The translations under genes were made by a program, and so were the position numbers. A stretch of DNA of 64,000 nucleotides from Kudoa neothunni (Eukaryota; Cnidaria): NCBI GenBank assembly GCA_964304625.1, contig OZ199840.1, positions 4,960,001 to 5,024,000 of the forward strand, given 5' to 3'. Positions 1-12,779 of the stretch are shown piece by piece; position 1 is the stretch's first letter, and each line of letters starts with the position of its first letter. Below the pieces are notes generated by a model, which made no database searches, had not been told where the DNA came from, and saw only the letters and a list, made by a program, of their open reading frames with translations.

Positions 1-2760
1 GTATATTGTGCTTCCAATGAAAACACATCCGGATGGTTGTTCGTTTGACGTTCCGCTTTCAGTGTCTTTTTTTCATAGTATTCGTTCAGCGACTGCAAAC
101 GCATTACACTGCAATCACGCAACGCGCACACTCGAAATTTTGCTTTGTAAATAAGGAATTGGAAGGGGCGGCGGCACAGTGCCAATTATTGTTTCCGTCG
201 GCTCCAACTGTTTTCCCTCATATAACATTAACTGGTGCTGAAATAATACCTATAAGTTGAATATGACATAAATGCACCATTATTTTATAGGCTGTGGCTA
301 TTGTAAAAAATAAATTTAATCTTAAAGTTTGACGTACGCCTGCGCAAGACTCATTTACTCCTACGAACTACAGGAATGGATCCGTCGTACGTAATCCCCT
401 CGGGGATGAGGAAATTGTATGTAATTTTTTGCGCGAGCGCACAAAAAATATTAAAACTTAAATATTAATGAAAAGACGATTTTTTTGCTTAAAATTACGA
501 TTTAAAAATGAATAAACATCTGGAATAGAATCAGACATTAACTTACATTTATTTGAACCATGATGTTTAATTTTCAAAGTCGCACTCGCTAAAAAACAAT
601 CTTCGGAAGTCTTTTGAGGTCAATTTCCTGGTATTTTCGATTTTTATCGACTAGTTTTTCAGGGAAACAATGTGAAATATGACAATCAATCCCGTTAAAT
701 CTTTCACGTAATTATTCGTAGGCTATTAGCGAATGATCGTAAAATGTAAGCCACTGTTTAATAGCTAATTTATTGTTTATAATAATGATAATAATTTGAG
801 ATATTTTTATTTCAATTTTCTATAAACAATAATCTAATACATAACCGAAAATAACTTTAAAGATACACTTATACTCTCAATGAATCCATTGAAAGGACGA
901 AACTAAAATAGTTTTAAAGGAAACCGCACAAGTTCTCTATCAACCATCAACCTCTCATGAGCCGATATCTAGGGAAAGGGAAAATTGTCAAAGCAAAATC
1001 ATCCTATCTAGGGACCCAGACTAATAATTTTCTAATAGCCGAAAGACGTCGATGTGAATGCTGTCCTCGAAGAACTGATAAAAAAATCAAACCACATGCT
1101 AATATTAATATTGCAATAATCACTATTTCTCAGCGCATTCATCGAAGAAATGTAAGAATTGTTCAAATAATTAGATAATTCGGAACAAATTTTTAAAAAT
1201 TTATATAATATTTTTGTTGCGTGAAGAGTATATAGTGTTCAACTTATCAACTAAAACAATGAACACGAAGTAACATTCTTCGTACGATTATTTGCGAACA
1301 GGATCCGAGATTATTAGTAAGGTATTAACACAGATTAAATGATATATTAATCATCATTTTACCAAAGAATGAGTCGATAGAATTAAAAAAAATCTTTTCT
1401 CTAATTTTTAAAAAATTTTTATAGTATAATCGTAAAATCAAAACTTGGGGTCAATTTTTGATAAATAAAATTATCATCCGTTTATGAATTTTTGGGAGGG
1501 ATTGTCATTGCGTCATTGTTATTTCTATGAATTAGAGAGGACATCATTATAAACCACATTGCGATGTATCTACCACATTGATCTAATTATAAAAACTTAT
1601 TAATTGTTTAATCGTGGTAAAAAAATAACGAAAACGCTTAATTTAATCACGCGGTCAAAGCAAAAATGTACGTACGACCAATCCTTACGTGACTTCTTAT
1701 TTTTCGTTTTTTCGTACTACTTATGCTTATAAATTATCTATGCGAGTAATAATAACATCAAACCATTTTTGAAATCATATTAAATACGAGAGAACCTTTT
1801 AATATGTAAAATAATTAAATACTTTATATGTTGTCGATGTAAACATTTTAGCCAGCTAAAATTTATTTTCATTAAATCAGAATAAACATGACTGTTAAAA
1901 TTATTTCTTTAAATTTTTAAAATATTTTTAAAAAGTGACATGGAGGTATATCTCATGTTATTTGACATCATCCAATAAATTGTTCTTTCACAGATCTGAT
2001 CACGAGTTGATTACACCGCAAGTGAAAAGTATTTGAATATAATAATTTTGATTCAACGTAATTTTATATTTTAAATGACTTTTATAAATTCTTACGTATA
2101 TATTTAAATTCAAAACTTGAATTAAGAATGATTTAACATTTTGGTCGATTAATTTAATACGATCCGCATCAGAGTTAGGGTATGTTTGTTCGGCCCGTCA
2201 CTCAATAAGGTTGCTGATCACTGTGTTAGACTCACGATAACCTTATGAGGTTTTCTCTATTTCGTTGGTTAATTAATTTCTTAATGTACCATTGTATTCG
2301 TTTGTTGCAAAAGATTCGGTTTGGTGACACCCACATAACTAGCGGCTGCATCTTGTACGATGAAATGGCGGAATCAATTTAATGGTATATTTGTCAACTA
2401 GTAAAAATGATGCCGAACAATCATTACTGACAAACACCACACTCTAAGGGGAGATGCTTGAAAGAATTATTTCCTAATTCCAGTCTAATGATCTGTATAT
2501 TTCATGTTTCTCAAAGTTTTAGACGTGAATTAACTATGTCGAAATATAGTATCACTCGAGTGAAAAGGTAAAAATTGCTTGAAACTCTTAATAAAATTAT
2601 CTGATTGACAAATAAAAATGAAATCGATAAACTATGAAGTAATCTTTTTCAACAAGGCGACGATAAGTTTTTTAATCATTTAAATCCATTTGCCTTCAAT
2701 ATAATCCACAAAAAAATTCAAAATTTTGACGAAAATACGAATACAGATAATTTAACTACA
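1..2760. other. Intergenic DNA, no recognised gene
   Basis: AT-rich sequence with only short open frames. The frames at 33-260 and 957-1178 match no family I know and have no start or splice context that favours coding. A small GC-richer patch lies at about 160-210. Nothing else can be supported. Confidence 0.5.
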
Positions 2761-2763
2761 TCC

Positions 2764-3083
2764 ATGAGATGCAATTGTTATATTTACAGATAGTATCTGC
2801 TTCCAATGTTCGATGCAAATCTATGCCACCCCGGATGATCAAAAGATTACATGAGCTGATTCTTGGAAACTATAAATATCACTCTAAAAAAGAGTATTTC
2901 AACAAAACCCAAAGGAAGTTTAATTCTTATGGAAAACGCTTAAAAAATTCTGTGATTTACACAAATAAGTTACCAGCGTTTTCCGCTGCATATTGTGGGG
3001 AGTTTTATGATAGTTGCCTATCACTATTCAAAACAATGGAAAAAACTATCAAGAACCACGACATCAAATTAATAAACAAATAA
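2764..3083 (+). CDS. Unidentified exon-like open frame
   Basis: An open frame of about 100 codons ending at TAA 3081-3083. A plausible 3' splice acceptor (TTTACAG) ends at 2789, so this may be a terminal exon starting at 2790 rather than a gene starting at the ATGs at 2764 or 2769. The peptide is basic (many Lys and Arg) with Cys residues in a SAAYCGEFYDSC segment near the C-terminus. It is longer than most chance frames in DNA this AT-rich. I recognise no domain and found no upstream exon. It could be a relic of a gene or transposon, or chance. Confidence 0.22.
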
Positions 3084-3925
3084 ATCACTTAGGTATTTTA
3101 AGATAACTTAATTTTATTGATTTATTTTCAGTAAATCGCACTATTGAAAACTCCGGGGCTATAGACGAAGATGGAGATATTACTGGGGGAAGAGGTATAC
3201 GACGCTTTACTTAAATACTTTACTCATATCTAAATTACAAAAAATAGGTGTTTTTGTGAATATTTTTAATTCTGAAATAATTTTTTAGGGTGTTACTTTA
3301 AATATGATCGAGTTTGATGGTATTTTCACTCCCTTTCTTTTTAAAATTATTATAACCTTAAAAATTCACTGTCTAGTAAAGTCTGTTGGGAGACCAAAGG
3401 GATACACGTTAACCACTATTGGATACAAAAAGAAAACTAAATTTTCTTAGATCTCGAATTATTTATTTGACTAGGATAGACATTTTTCATTGTGTTACAC
3501 TCATTTAATTTCCGAAAAATGACCTAATTATGATTAGTTTTTTCAAAAATCTAGTCTATATTGAAATCTAAAGAAGTGAATTCACATCATTTCTGTGAAA
3601 TATAATGAGCATATTTTATCTTGAAGTTCATAATTTATGAATAGAATACAATAAATCATATAATCTAGATATTGTAAAGATTGGAAATGAATTAAATTAC
3701 ATGTGTTTGAATACATCATGTGTAAGCTCCCGCTTTTAAAGTAATCTCAGACTTATACAAAAACACATAAAATTCTTCAATATTAACCTTATTATTGGCA
3801 TAAAATGATATAATGCAATTTTGATCGTGTTTTAAACTAAGATTAAGAAATTATTCATTTAAGTATGGAAAACAATCAATAAAATAAACAATATAAATAT
3901 TAATAACGTGAAATTAGTTACATTG
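3084..3925. other. Intergenic DNA
   Basis: AT-rich spacer. A short open stretch at 3131-3210 after an acceptor-like TTTTCAG looks mildly coding (Asp/Glu/Gly-rich), but it has no partner exon that I can join to it. Confidence 0.3.
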
Positions 3926-4113
3926 CAACAGGGCTCGTTGGTAACAGGTGTCGTACGTAATCGCCACTTTTTTACACTAAACTGAATTTGAATGATCTAA
4001 TTCTTAATTATAACAAAGAAAATACTTTTAGCTGTCAAATAAGTATAAATCAAAAACATGGCTCGTACGTAATGAGACTCCATTCTCCAACTCATTACGT
4101 TGGAACCCTGTTG
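3926..4113. mobile_element. Small MITE-like element with terminal inverted repeats
   Basis: A 188-base element starting CAACAGGGCTCGTTGG; the complement of its other end reads CAACAGGGTTCCAACG. Inside each end a CGTACGTAAT word occurs (about 3951 and 4064), adding an inner repeat. No coding capacity. The superfamily is uncertain and no clear target duplication is visible. Confidence 0.5.
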
Positions 4114-4319
4114 AACTGTGTTTAATAGGGATAATAATTGCAGAGTAGTTGATTCCTGTGGTAATAAACAATGTCTATATTTAACATCATTAGACTTTTT
4201 TGTAAAATTTTTTATTAAAGTAATTAAATAAATAACTCATTAATATTTTCGTAAACTTTTTCATATATTTTCAAAAATTTATCTTTTGCAATAAAATTTT
4301 AAATAGGAAGATAGATAAT

Positions 4320-7300
4320 GATTTATAAATTATTTGAGCATAGAGAAAAACGTTTAAATACTATGTATAAAAGTTTTAATGATGGATTCGTTGCAAATTC
4401 CAAAATGCGCCGAAAATTATTTCCAGAAAAATTTATAAACTAAAAAACAATGTATACAGTCCACTATATAATCATATGAATAGATTTATTAATTAAAAAA
4501 GTAAAAGTACGGCCTAGTATAAAATTTTTCGATTAACGAGTTCATGCGCACAAAATTAGAAGAGAGTACGAAAATATGCATTAACTCAAATAATTCACAT
4601 AATTGGCATCAAAATTTTCCAATAAATCTTGAAAACAAACTTTTATAGTTCAAAATATATAAACATTATCTCGTTTCATGATAAATTCTAATCTATAAAT
4701 GATATAAGTACAAAAATTAAGCAGCGTAATGTTTAATAAGTAAATAAATTAATTTTTAGAACATTTTCACAATTGTTATAAATTTGAAAAAGCACTAAAA
4801 GTAGGCTCACGAAAAGGAACAACCTAAAACCACTCAAAGAAAAAACTATTTGTTATTATCGATAACAGTTGGAACTCGAAAAAATATGACAAACGAAACA
4901 ATAATTATATCGGTCGACTAAACTATTAGTTGGGTACAGGGAATGGACGAAAATGATCTTTGTCAAATTCTCTTAATCTAATTTTGTCATGTTTTTTGGC
5001 GAATCTGAACAGAGAATAAATTAAAAAATAAGAGGGAAATGGATAGTTTTACTCATCAAGTTTCATAAATCCGAGACTATCACATCCACCAGATTTGACA
5101 ATCTAATTTTAATAAACAGTAGATTAATAAGAACAGAAACGCAATCTAAATTACATCTCCATTAAATATCACTCTTACATAATAGTTGTTATCCTAAACA
5201 ATAATCAAAAATGATAAAAAACAAAAATCACATTGGAATCAATGTAGAGTTCAAAAGCGATATATGATGAAAGTGGAGGCCATTTTTCGTTGAAACCACC
5301 CATAGCAGTTAACAATGTGAGAATGGTAGTATCATGACAGGAGGTTAGCCATAATTTAAGGTAATTTTTATCGAAGCCATCAGTTTGACTGTGATGCTTA
5401 ACTGCATTTTCCATATGATTAATGATATCATCGACAACTTTCCCAAACAACACTTGGGTTAATTCGGGCCTATCATAAAATGAACCGTGGTCGTTTCAAT
5501 CCGGTTAATCATTGTATTTTTATATTACGAATCGCTAGCAACAGCATATTTTTCAGCATGTGCAGCACATTTTTCAACTAGATAGTAGATTTCTTCGTAT
5601 TCCTGGGGGATACTGAAGCCATTGTTCTATTAGCAATATGTAAAATGTCTTCCACATTAAACAAACAACTTTCATAGACGTTAAACTATCCCACAAAGCT
5701 ATCGGTTGTGGGATATCGGATGAGTTATTGAAGAGTTGTGTAAGTTTCTCTCTCAAAGTATCACAAACTCTATGCGAATATTGCGCCGAATACGCATGGC
5801 TCATCCATTGATCAACTTTCTCACAAAATTGACTGTTTGGAAAATTGTAATCAACTTCGTTTGGTCTGGTATGGATAACAGCCATATTTTCTATGCAACA
5901 AAAATCAGTACAAAAATGAACTGGAAAGGTAGAAATCACTGCAAACCAATTTCTACACTAACCCTACCTTTATTGATACTCTCGCCAAAAAAACCCTTTA
6001 ACACAGCTTGTATAGAGTCAAACGTTCTATCCATATTAGTGGAGTATGCACTATATTGGCACAGATGTAATTTATGGATCAGAATTGACCGATATATTAC
6101 CCAACTACATCAGAACAGTATGCACTATCTAATAAATTGAGTTGATTCACATAACGCTCTTTCAATATTTGGCCTAGATTGTGGGAAAGTTGTTGGCCTT
6201 TTCGAGTCAATTGGCCGGTAGCACATCCACCCTGTGAACAAATGAAAATTGATGTTCATTTAACATTCATTCATAATTACTGGCAATTTCACAGATTTGT
6301 ATATACCATCAAAGTATGATGGCGGACGTCCCTCACTTCCATCGTACTGATTAATCACTCTGTAAGGAAGATACTCCTGAGTGGTATCCACCTCACACAT
6401 CTCCTTATCCCACAATACATCTGGAAAATGTTTTAGTTTAGCTAAGGGAGTTCTTGTTCCATGTCTGAAATAGACTGTCGAAAATATAAGCTTTTTGTTG
6501 CTATCCATCGGGGGGTTGGCGAGGGTCTCACAAAGAGATGACGAGTGTAAATAATCTAATCCGAGCTGTGAATTAATATACGGTGTAGTTAGGGGGAAAT
6601 TTTTGAGAGTTAAAAAAGCGGCTGATCCAACTGCAATCAGCCTTCCACAAAATTTCATATTCAATTTTAAACTACGGTGAAAAACTGGTACTAATGCTAT
6701 TAGAGAGTTGTTGTGTGTATATCCACGTGATAGTAAATCTGCTGATTTTCTAAAAAGATTTACAAGTGTCAGTTATATTTTAAAATAAAAATTTGTTCCA
6801 TTAGTTCAGTGGAGTAAATAAAATTATGGATAAACTGTATTAATATTGGTATTAAATTTAATGAGTGCTTTTGAATAATATTTATAAGGATTATCGAAGT
6901 AGAAAAGCGATTATTTGTGAGTACTTAGTTTTACGATAAGTTGTCGGTTGTACCCGAGATTTTTTTATTTGGTATACGTTGAAAGATATTAGAACAAATA
7001 TGAATTTTCCAAGAAAATGATTATTGGCTTGGTAAATTTTAAGCCTAACAATCATGCACGCTTGCGCGATGAGAATTTTTAATCCCGACAAATCTTAATT
7101 ATAAGCTGTACACAGATTTAATTTGTCAGAATCTGTTATATCCAATCATTTCTGAACTGAGAAAAGTGAAGAAACATTTAAGAAATAATTAAATATAACG
7201 ATAACTAATGACACCTGTATATTGTTTACGATGTCAAAAATCACTTTATTTCCTACAACCCTTATTGTAATATAACGCGCAACCGCTCATTGAGTGAGTA

Positions 7301-7335
7301 CGAAATTATTTCGTTTACAGTAACATATAATAGGC
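4320..7335. repeat. Duplicated ACP6 block, copy 1
   Basis: The whole block, from the 3' flank of the acid phosphatase gene to about 600 bases upstream of its ATG, recurs in the same orientation at about 12780-15510. Copy 1 has about 195 extra bases at 6895-7090 and about 90 extra at 4370-4450. Similarity is patchy: nearly perfect at 4450-5375 and 5945-6280, clearly lower at 5376-5530. This suggests gene conversion after duplication. Confidence 0.85.
4926..6658 (-). CDS. ACP6: Histidine acid phosphatase, ACP6 type (intact copy)
   Basis: Histidine-phosphatase-superfamily enzyme closest to animal ACP6, a lysophosphatidic acid phosphatase. Nine exons join in frame to 434 codons (human ACP6, as I recall, is 428): 6658-6293, 6231-6101, 6050-5968, 5890-5670, 5626-5529, 5469-5232, 5193-5155, 5102-5053, 5004-4926. 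Introns are about 38-76 bases. The catalytic RHG motif (YFRHGTRTP) lies near residue 65 and the proton-donor HD motif (SCHDTTILTLLTAMGG) in exon 6. ACP6-like blocks include QLTRKGQQL, AYSTNMDRTF and KWPPLSSYIAFELY. The ATG at 6658 opens a weakly hydrophobic segment that could be a signal or targeting peptide. Substrate and location are inferred from the family only. A second, damaged copy lies about 8.4 kb to the right. Confidence 0.88.
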
Positions 7336-7404
7336 TATAGGGCTGTTTTACAGTAAATGTGACGAACTCCAATACTAAAACATAACGTTCGGGAAAAATC
7401 GGCA

Positions 7405-8366
7405 CTATATCAAATTCTACCATTAAAGCAAACGGGTAATCCGTGTGTGTCAGTGTGTACGCATTTTTCATTTTTGATAGAGAGACATATCGATCCATTT
7501 GAGTACACGTATGGAAAGATAAAATTTTATTTTAACACAGAAAAATACGCAAAAAATTATAAAAGGTTTGCATCCAACAAAATGACTAAAAACATTTTCA
7601 CGTGATACGATTGGTATGATTAGAGGATTTATGCAAACATATGGATCATTTTATTAAAGTTATAAAAGTTAATTCTAAACGTATCATAGTGTTTATTTTA
7701 CTTTAAAATTATTAAAAAGTAATTAATTACTGAATTAGTTCAAATAAGGAAGGTAATATTAGGTATGTAGTCAGGCATCAACCCTCAAAGGATAACCTTG
7801 GGCTCCACGCGCCCACCTTTATATTCTTTTGTTTAAAAATTTTGTTGTTAAGCATGTTATATTTTGTGCATATTCGTTAGGATTTCATCTACATTAAAAA
7901 ATAGCATTGTCTACCGACCGACGTAATGAAGTTAGATAGAGGTTTGGCGAAATTACACAAAATATTCCAGGTTTTATAACAAAATAATAGGAAGATGGAT
8001 GCGCGAATCCAATGGTTAGCTGGTAAGGGTTAATATGAAATTCATGTGTTGATGTTTAACAAGATTAGTTCTTTTCATGTGGTACGATATAGAGATTACT
8101 GCAATCAACAAGGACAAATCGATTTTTAGGTGCTATAAAGAGGAAGTTTTAAACGCTCAGTAGTGTTTATTCGTTTTCAAAAATATTAAATAAGGTTCAT
8201 GCGTCCAATTTATTAAACAAATCATCCATTAATTGGGTAATCTTTGTATTATTTATTTAAATACTCTTAATTTACTTTGAACTTTATATGACCTTGGCCT
8301 ACTCAAGGCTTTAGTCTGCGTGGCCGGGCAAGGAAGCCCATTCGAAGCGGGGATTTTGCGCTAGTT
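7405..8366 (+). repeat. Interspersed repeat family R1, copy 1 (with insertion)
   Basis: This segment matches the reverse complement of 45355-46085 along its length, including a GC-rich end (8285-8366: TCAAGGC, GGCCGGG, AGCCCATTCGAAGCGGGG, GCGCTA) and a GTGTGTGTCAGTGTG stretch at the other end. Copy 1 is longer because a TTAA-type element sits inside it at 7778-8033. There is no open frame, and the ends are not clear inverted repeats, so the family is unassigned. Confidence 0.75.
7778..8033. mobile_element. piggyBac-type MITE inserted in repeat R1
   Basis: A 256-base insertion between a TTAA at 8030-8033 and a decayed TTAA (TCAA) at 7778-7781. The ends begin CCCTCAAAGG and, on the other strand, CCCTTACCAG. 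The homologous repeat at 45.7 kb lacks the insertion and shows a single TTAA at the matching point. That is the expected empty site for a TTAA-specific element. A diverged relative lies at about 15649-15920. Confidence 0.72.
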
Positions 8367-8368
8367 GA

Positions 8369-9242
8369 CTATAAAACCGTTATATATTTACAGAGAGTGC
8401 TAAATTCTTTATTCTTATATTTACGCCTAATAAGAAAATCGGATATATATCCAGGCAACCTTTCCGGATTTTTGTTGGTCGCGTTTCTATATTTGCATTT
8501 GAAAGCTTCCAAGTAGTTTCGATTCGATTCGATTCGATTAGTATGGACATCTTCGTTCGACACAAATCTCCTTTTATGGATCACTTTTCCATAAAAAAAA
8601 CCTAAATCTGCCAATCGAATATATCCGGCCCAACCATCTGTCCACATTGTAGAACCGTCTTCACCATTCTCGGTGGTTATTCCTTCGAGAAATTTTGATT
8701 TCTAAGGCAGGAAATTTTTAAGAAGCAATTTCCATCTTCATCTATCCCGTCTATCATCCAATACTGTTGGTTCTTCAATATTCTACCACGTTGTATTTTC
8801 TTGTTGAGATAGCGTTTTCATCGATCTGTACAACAACTCCTATTCCATCAATTTTTTCGGATTCTTCATCAAGCTTTGAAGCCATTAAATCATGAATAAT
8901 ACTCTTCCATTCAAAAATGGTAGCATATGCTTCTATTTTGAAATAAAATTGTAGTATTTAGTAAATAGCTGTTGGATTTTGAATGACGTAAACCATAAGA
9001 AGGAAACTCTTCCACAGAGGAAGTTTGGATAATTTGAAAACACTATTTTTTCTTATTGAGAATCGTTTTTGGCAATTTGTACATCTAAATTGGTAGTCAT
9101 CACCGGTGTGGTTTCTTGATGATATCTTCATTAACTCGCCACACGAACATTTCATGTAACATTGTAGGAGTCCAAGATTCTGCAGAACTTTAATTGTATA
9201 TGCATTATCTTCACGAAAATATGCAAAATCGAAAACTGTCAT
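8369..9242 (-). mobile_element. Merlin (IS1016/ISXO2-like) transposase relic
   Basis: A transposase-derived stretch. The N-terminal part (ATG at 9242, about 94 codons) has a zinc-ribbon of two Cys pairs (CSCGELM ... CTNCQKRFSIRKNSVF) followed by the family's SKLPLWK block. The middle shows, out of frame, VVQIDEN ... RKYN and DGIDEDGNCFLK, the region of the first catalytic Asp. The C-terminal part (8647-8369) has WTDGWAGYIRLADLGF and DVHTNRIESNRNYLEAFK, the conserved end of the ISXO2 DDE domain. At least two frame changes and in-frame stops separate these parts, so it is inactive. A GATTC pentanucleotide expansion lies at about 8518-8540. Terminal repeats were not located. Confidence 0.82.
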
Positions 9243-9265
9243 ATCGACGATATAATATCGTCGAT
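9243..9265. repeat. Perfect hairpin beside the Merlin start codon
   Basis: ATCGACGAT and ATCGTCGAT are separated by five bases, directly upstream of the Merlin ATG on the minus strand. The 9-bp arms match perfectly. It may be part of the element's subterminal region or an operator-like site; no function can be shown. Confidence 0.6.
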
Positions 9266-9289
9266 GTCATCTCAGGTGAATAATTTCCT

Positions 9290-10894
9290 AAAACTTCCCA
9301 TCACACGCAGTTATTTGACAATTTACGAAACATGCTGAAGTTAATCACATATATTGTAAAACAGCCAAAGATGTTCTCCGAATAAAATTAGGTCCAAAAC
9401 TTTCAACGACCATGCATCATAATTTATTACCAATTAAAATTTACGTGAAGAACCCACCCAAATTTTAGGAAAGAGTTGAGTCCTATAATGTTTTTCAACA
9501 ACATTTTGACGAAAACGTCATAATGATGATTTTAAAGCGATCACACTTATACATACAACAGATAAACGACCACATTTTTAATCTGACAGTTGAACAACTC
9601 AAAACTTTTAATGGTATACTGTTACTTACCGGCTACCATACGTTAACCTGGATATATATGTGTTGGGAAGACGCTGTTGATTCTGGAGTAATGCTAGTGA
9701 ATAAAACGATGAACTATAAACATTTCTAATCCATTAAGAGATATCTACACCTTAATGATAACACGAGAATAGACAAGGGAGACAAATTGTTTAAATTAAA
9801 ACCATTAATTGAAAAACTGAACGTAAACTTCAGAAAGTATGGAATTTTTAACAGGAACATCACAATTGTGCAAATGGTATCATATTAAGGACCTCATTCC
9901 TGTATGATGTTTAAGAGAGGCAAACCTTTACGCTTTGGGTTTAAAAATTACATAATAAGATCTTCATATGGTTACGCGTATAGCTTTTCTATTTACAATA
10001 GAAAGTCAACATCTGAGATTGTGAGTAGGTGTTGTGAAACGTTTCATTGATAACTTGGGGGATGTATCTAACTTTAGGTTGTTTTTTGATAATTTCTTTT
10101 TTCGTCCTAAACAATTTTTCGCTATGTTAACCGTAACACCAGAACGTCTAATGAAGAAAAACGATTCGAACTACAAACGAAAATATCTTTGATAATTCCA
10201 CAAAAATTTTATGCTCTAATTGACACAATACTATATTAGTTTTATTGATGTCTCATTGTTTTGACCCAGGCCCAATTACAAAAGTTAATAGATATTGTTA
10301 AATTAAAAAGTCTTTGTGACAGGTTAAACAGTCACACAACATGTATATGTAAAATAAGCATATGGGTAGAGATGATTTTGCTGAACATTCAATAGCCTGC
10401 TTTAAAATAAAGATAAGATCAAAAAATGGTAGTGACGACTATTCATCAACGCGCGCTCTATGGCCCTGGTGAATTTATGGAGACTAATAAATGTAGGGAA
10501 TTCCTCGAAAATTTACCCTCTTACACATACGCGGGTCATCATAAAAAAATCTAATATCATTTACAACGAAATGTGCTATAGTAGGTCATAGAACTGTATT
10601 GAGCAACTTTCAGAAGATTTCCATGTGCCAAAAACCAAATATAACATTCTCTACGAACACACCACGGAAAAGATGCGTCATACGTAAGAAAACTACCATC
10701 CGGTATTGCAATAATTACCTACGTACGTACGAACACGTAGAGTGTTCTGAATAATTAAATTATTAATATTCATAACTAATAAATTCACTTTTATTCACAG
10801 TGAAAATTCATACTTTTTTCTACAAATAATTATTATATTCTATCATTATATAAATTTTGGCTTAATTTAAAAAATAGAACCTTGAATGGGTTAA
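9290..10894 (+). mobile_element. piggyBac element A (relic)
   Basis: A recognisable piggyBac transposase piece at 9523-9729 contains LTVEQLKTFNGILLLTGYH and a CWEDAVDSG segment. Further broken pieces run to about 10690. The whole region matches element B (50917-52870) in reverse orientation. The right end is a TTAA at 10891-10894 next to the inward sequence CCCATTCAAGGTTCTATTTT; B has the same end. The left end is not visible, and the element runs up to the Merlin relic, so it is probably truncated there. Many stops and frame changes make it inactive. Confidence 0.8.
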
Positions 10895-12779
10895 AGAATT
10901 TTTGATAAACCCGATTCTTGATTCAGAATATAAACTTAATATATTTAATTTAAAATTGGTACATGAAATTTTAAAATAAATTTAATGCTTTATTTTAACA
11001 ATTTTATCATTATCAATTTGACAAAACATAAAATATAATAAATATTAACTTAACATTTTTGATATTTAGAGATAATTAAATTTTACGTTGTTAATATTTT
11101 TTTATCATAGAAAACTAAACTACATCGATAAAAAAAATTAGTTCATTAGAACGGTTTTAAGCAAATTAAATACTTATATTCTTTTTCGGGGAATTACTAT
11201 TTTATAAATTAAATTTATAAGGAAAAAATACGATTGAATCTATATAACTTTATGAATATATTCACCTGACGAGAACTCTATTAGTATATCACTTTAGAGT
11301 ACGTTAATCGTTCTAAGATATACAAAATAGACAGTTTGTTTGTTTGCTAGGAATTAACATCATTATCACCAATGACTGGCATTAGTATTACATAAAATTA
11401 TTACACTACTATTGCTACCTTCGTAATGCAGTAGAAAAAACAGTTAATAAACAAGAAAAAAATGTACATAAAAGAGTACCCTTAAAAATAACAAATTTTT
11501 TGGATTATTTTAATCGGTTATGGGATAAAAGGATGCAATATAGAAAAGGATATCCTCCAAAAGTTTCATTATCGTTGCATTTTGACGGAATGAAGATGTA
11601 AAGATGTTAGATCTTAAAGTTAATCGATAAAATAAATTAGACCTGATCGAATACATTTTAATTCTAACCAGAAAAGAAATATATATTGATCACTTTCAAA
11701 TTTTAATGTGACCTGAAGCTTGATTAAGAATTATGAAGTTTAAATTAAAAAATCAATAAATTTGACAAAGGTGGAGCACGGAACCTATTTTCAAGAAAAA
11801 GTGGGCGCGGTAGAAAAATGGTTGGGAACCACTGCGTTAGAGTGTTAATCAACGTGAAAAAATCACGAATTTTAATGTTTTGACTTAATAAATCAAGTAA
11901 ATTGAATATACATAAGAAAATACGAAAAATTTCATTAAATATAGTAAAAATACACAGTTATGTAAGAAAAAACAATCATGCGTAATATGCTATTAGCATC
12001 GCTGACGACCTCCGACTCGTGATGATTGTGATTCTTTAATTTAGCTTTTTTGACATTGGATGCATATCACTCATTATTTAAAAAATGTATTAAGTTAAAT
12101 TAAATTAAAATCAGAAATATAGAGCACGCGCAATATTGCTAATTTTTGGATTCTTCTGCTCCTAGATTATCAACACAATCTATATTTTGAGGAATACCTT
12201 GTTTAAACTCGCTTTTTTTCTTAAAAATAACGACTACGAATTTCTCGAATTTTTTTCCTAGCTGGCTAAAAATTTTTACACATTAAGTGGTTACTTTTAT
12301 TTTAAATTAAGCAATAACCAAATAAGACACAATTTCGTCCCCCCGAGCGAATTAAATTGAAACCCCTTCGGCACACGCGTAAGTTTTTTGAGTTTCGTCA
12401 TCCAAAGGTTAAACAATATAAAATATACTTTTAACTTATTTAAAAATTGTAATATAGTTTATTATATTTGAATGTTACTAAGGTATGCGTTGTATGTTCA
12501 AATAAACAAGGCTGGCTCACATAAATTAAATAAATCCACTTTTTTTAAAATCTTTGTTTTTATTTTCGCTAACAATATCATATATAAATTTAAAAGCAAG
12601 GGTTTATAACTATTTACGCAATAATATTTTACTATACAACGTAATAAACACTTAAAGTTTTTCTTTCAAAATGCTACTTTAATAATATAATTTAACTTGT
12701 AACATTTGAATGTGATCATAAATTGTTTAAATATTCATAAAAAAATTTGTTAAGTACGATAGAAATTGTTTACTGGAGC
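10895..12779. other. Intergenic DNA with a hAT-type end
   Basis: AT-rich, no gene. At about 11815-11840 a GGTTGGGAACCACTGCGTTA sequence resembles a hAT terminal repeat (complement CAGTGGTTCCCAACC). I found no partner end, so it is a fragment at best. Confidence 0.4.

Noticed and set aside
33-260. 75-codon frame at the window start
   Set aside because: No recognisable domain, splice signal or partner exon; length is compatible with chance.
5736-6140. 134-codon plus-strand frame, repeated at 14252-14521
   Set aside because: It lies opposite ACP6 exons and introns; its conservation between the copies follows from the duplicated block.
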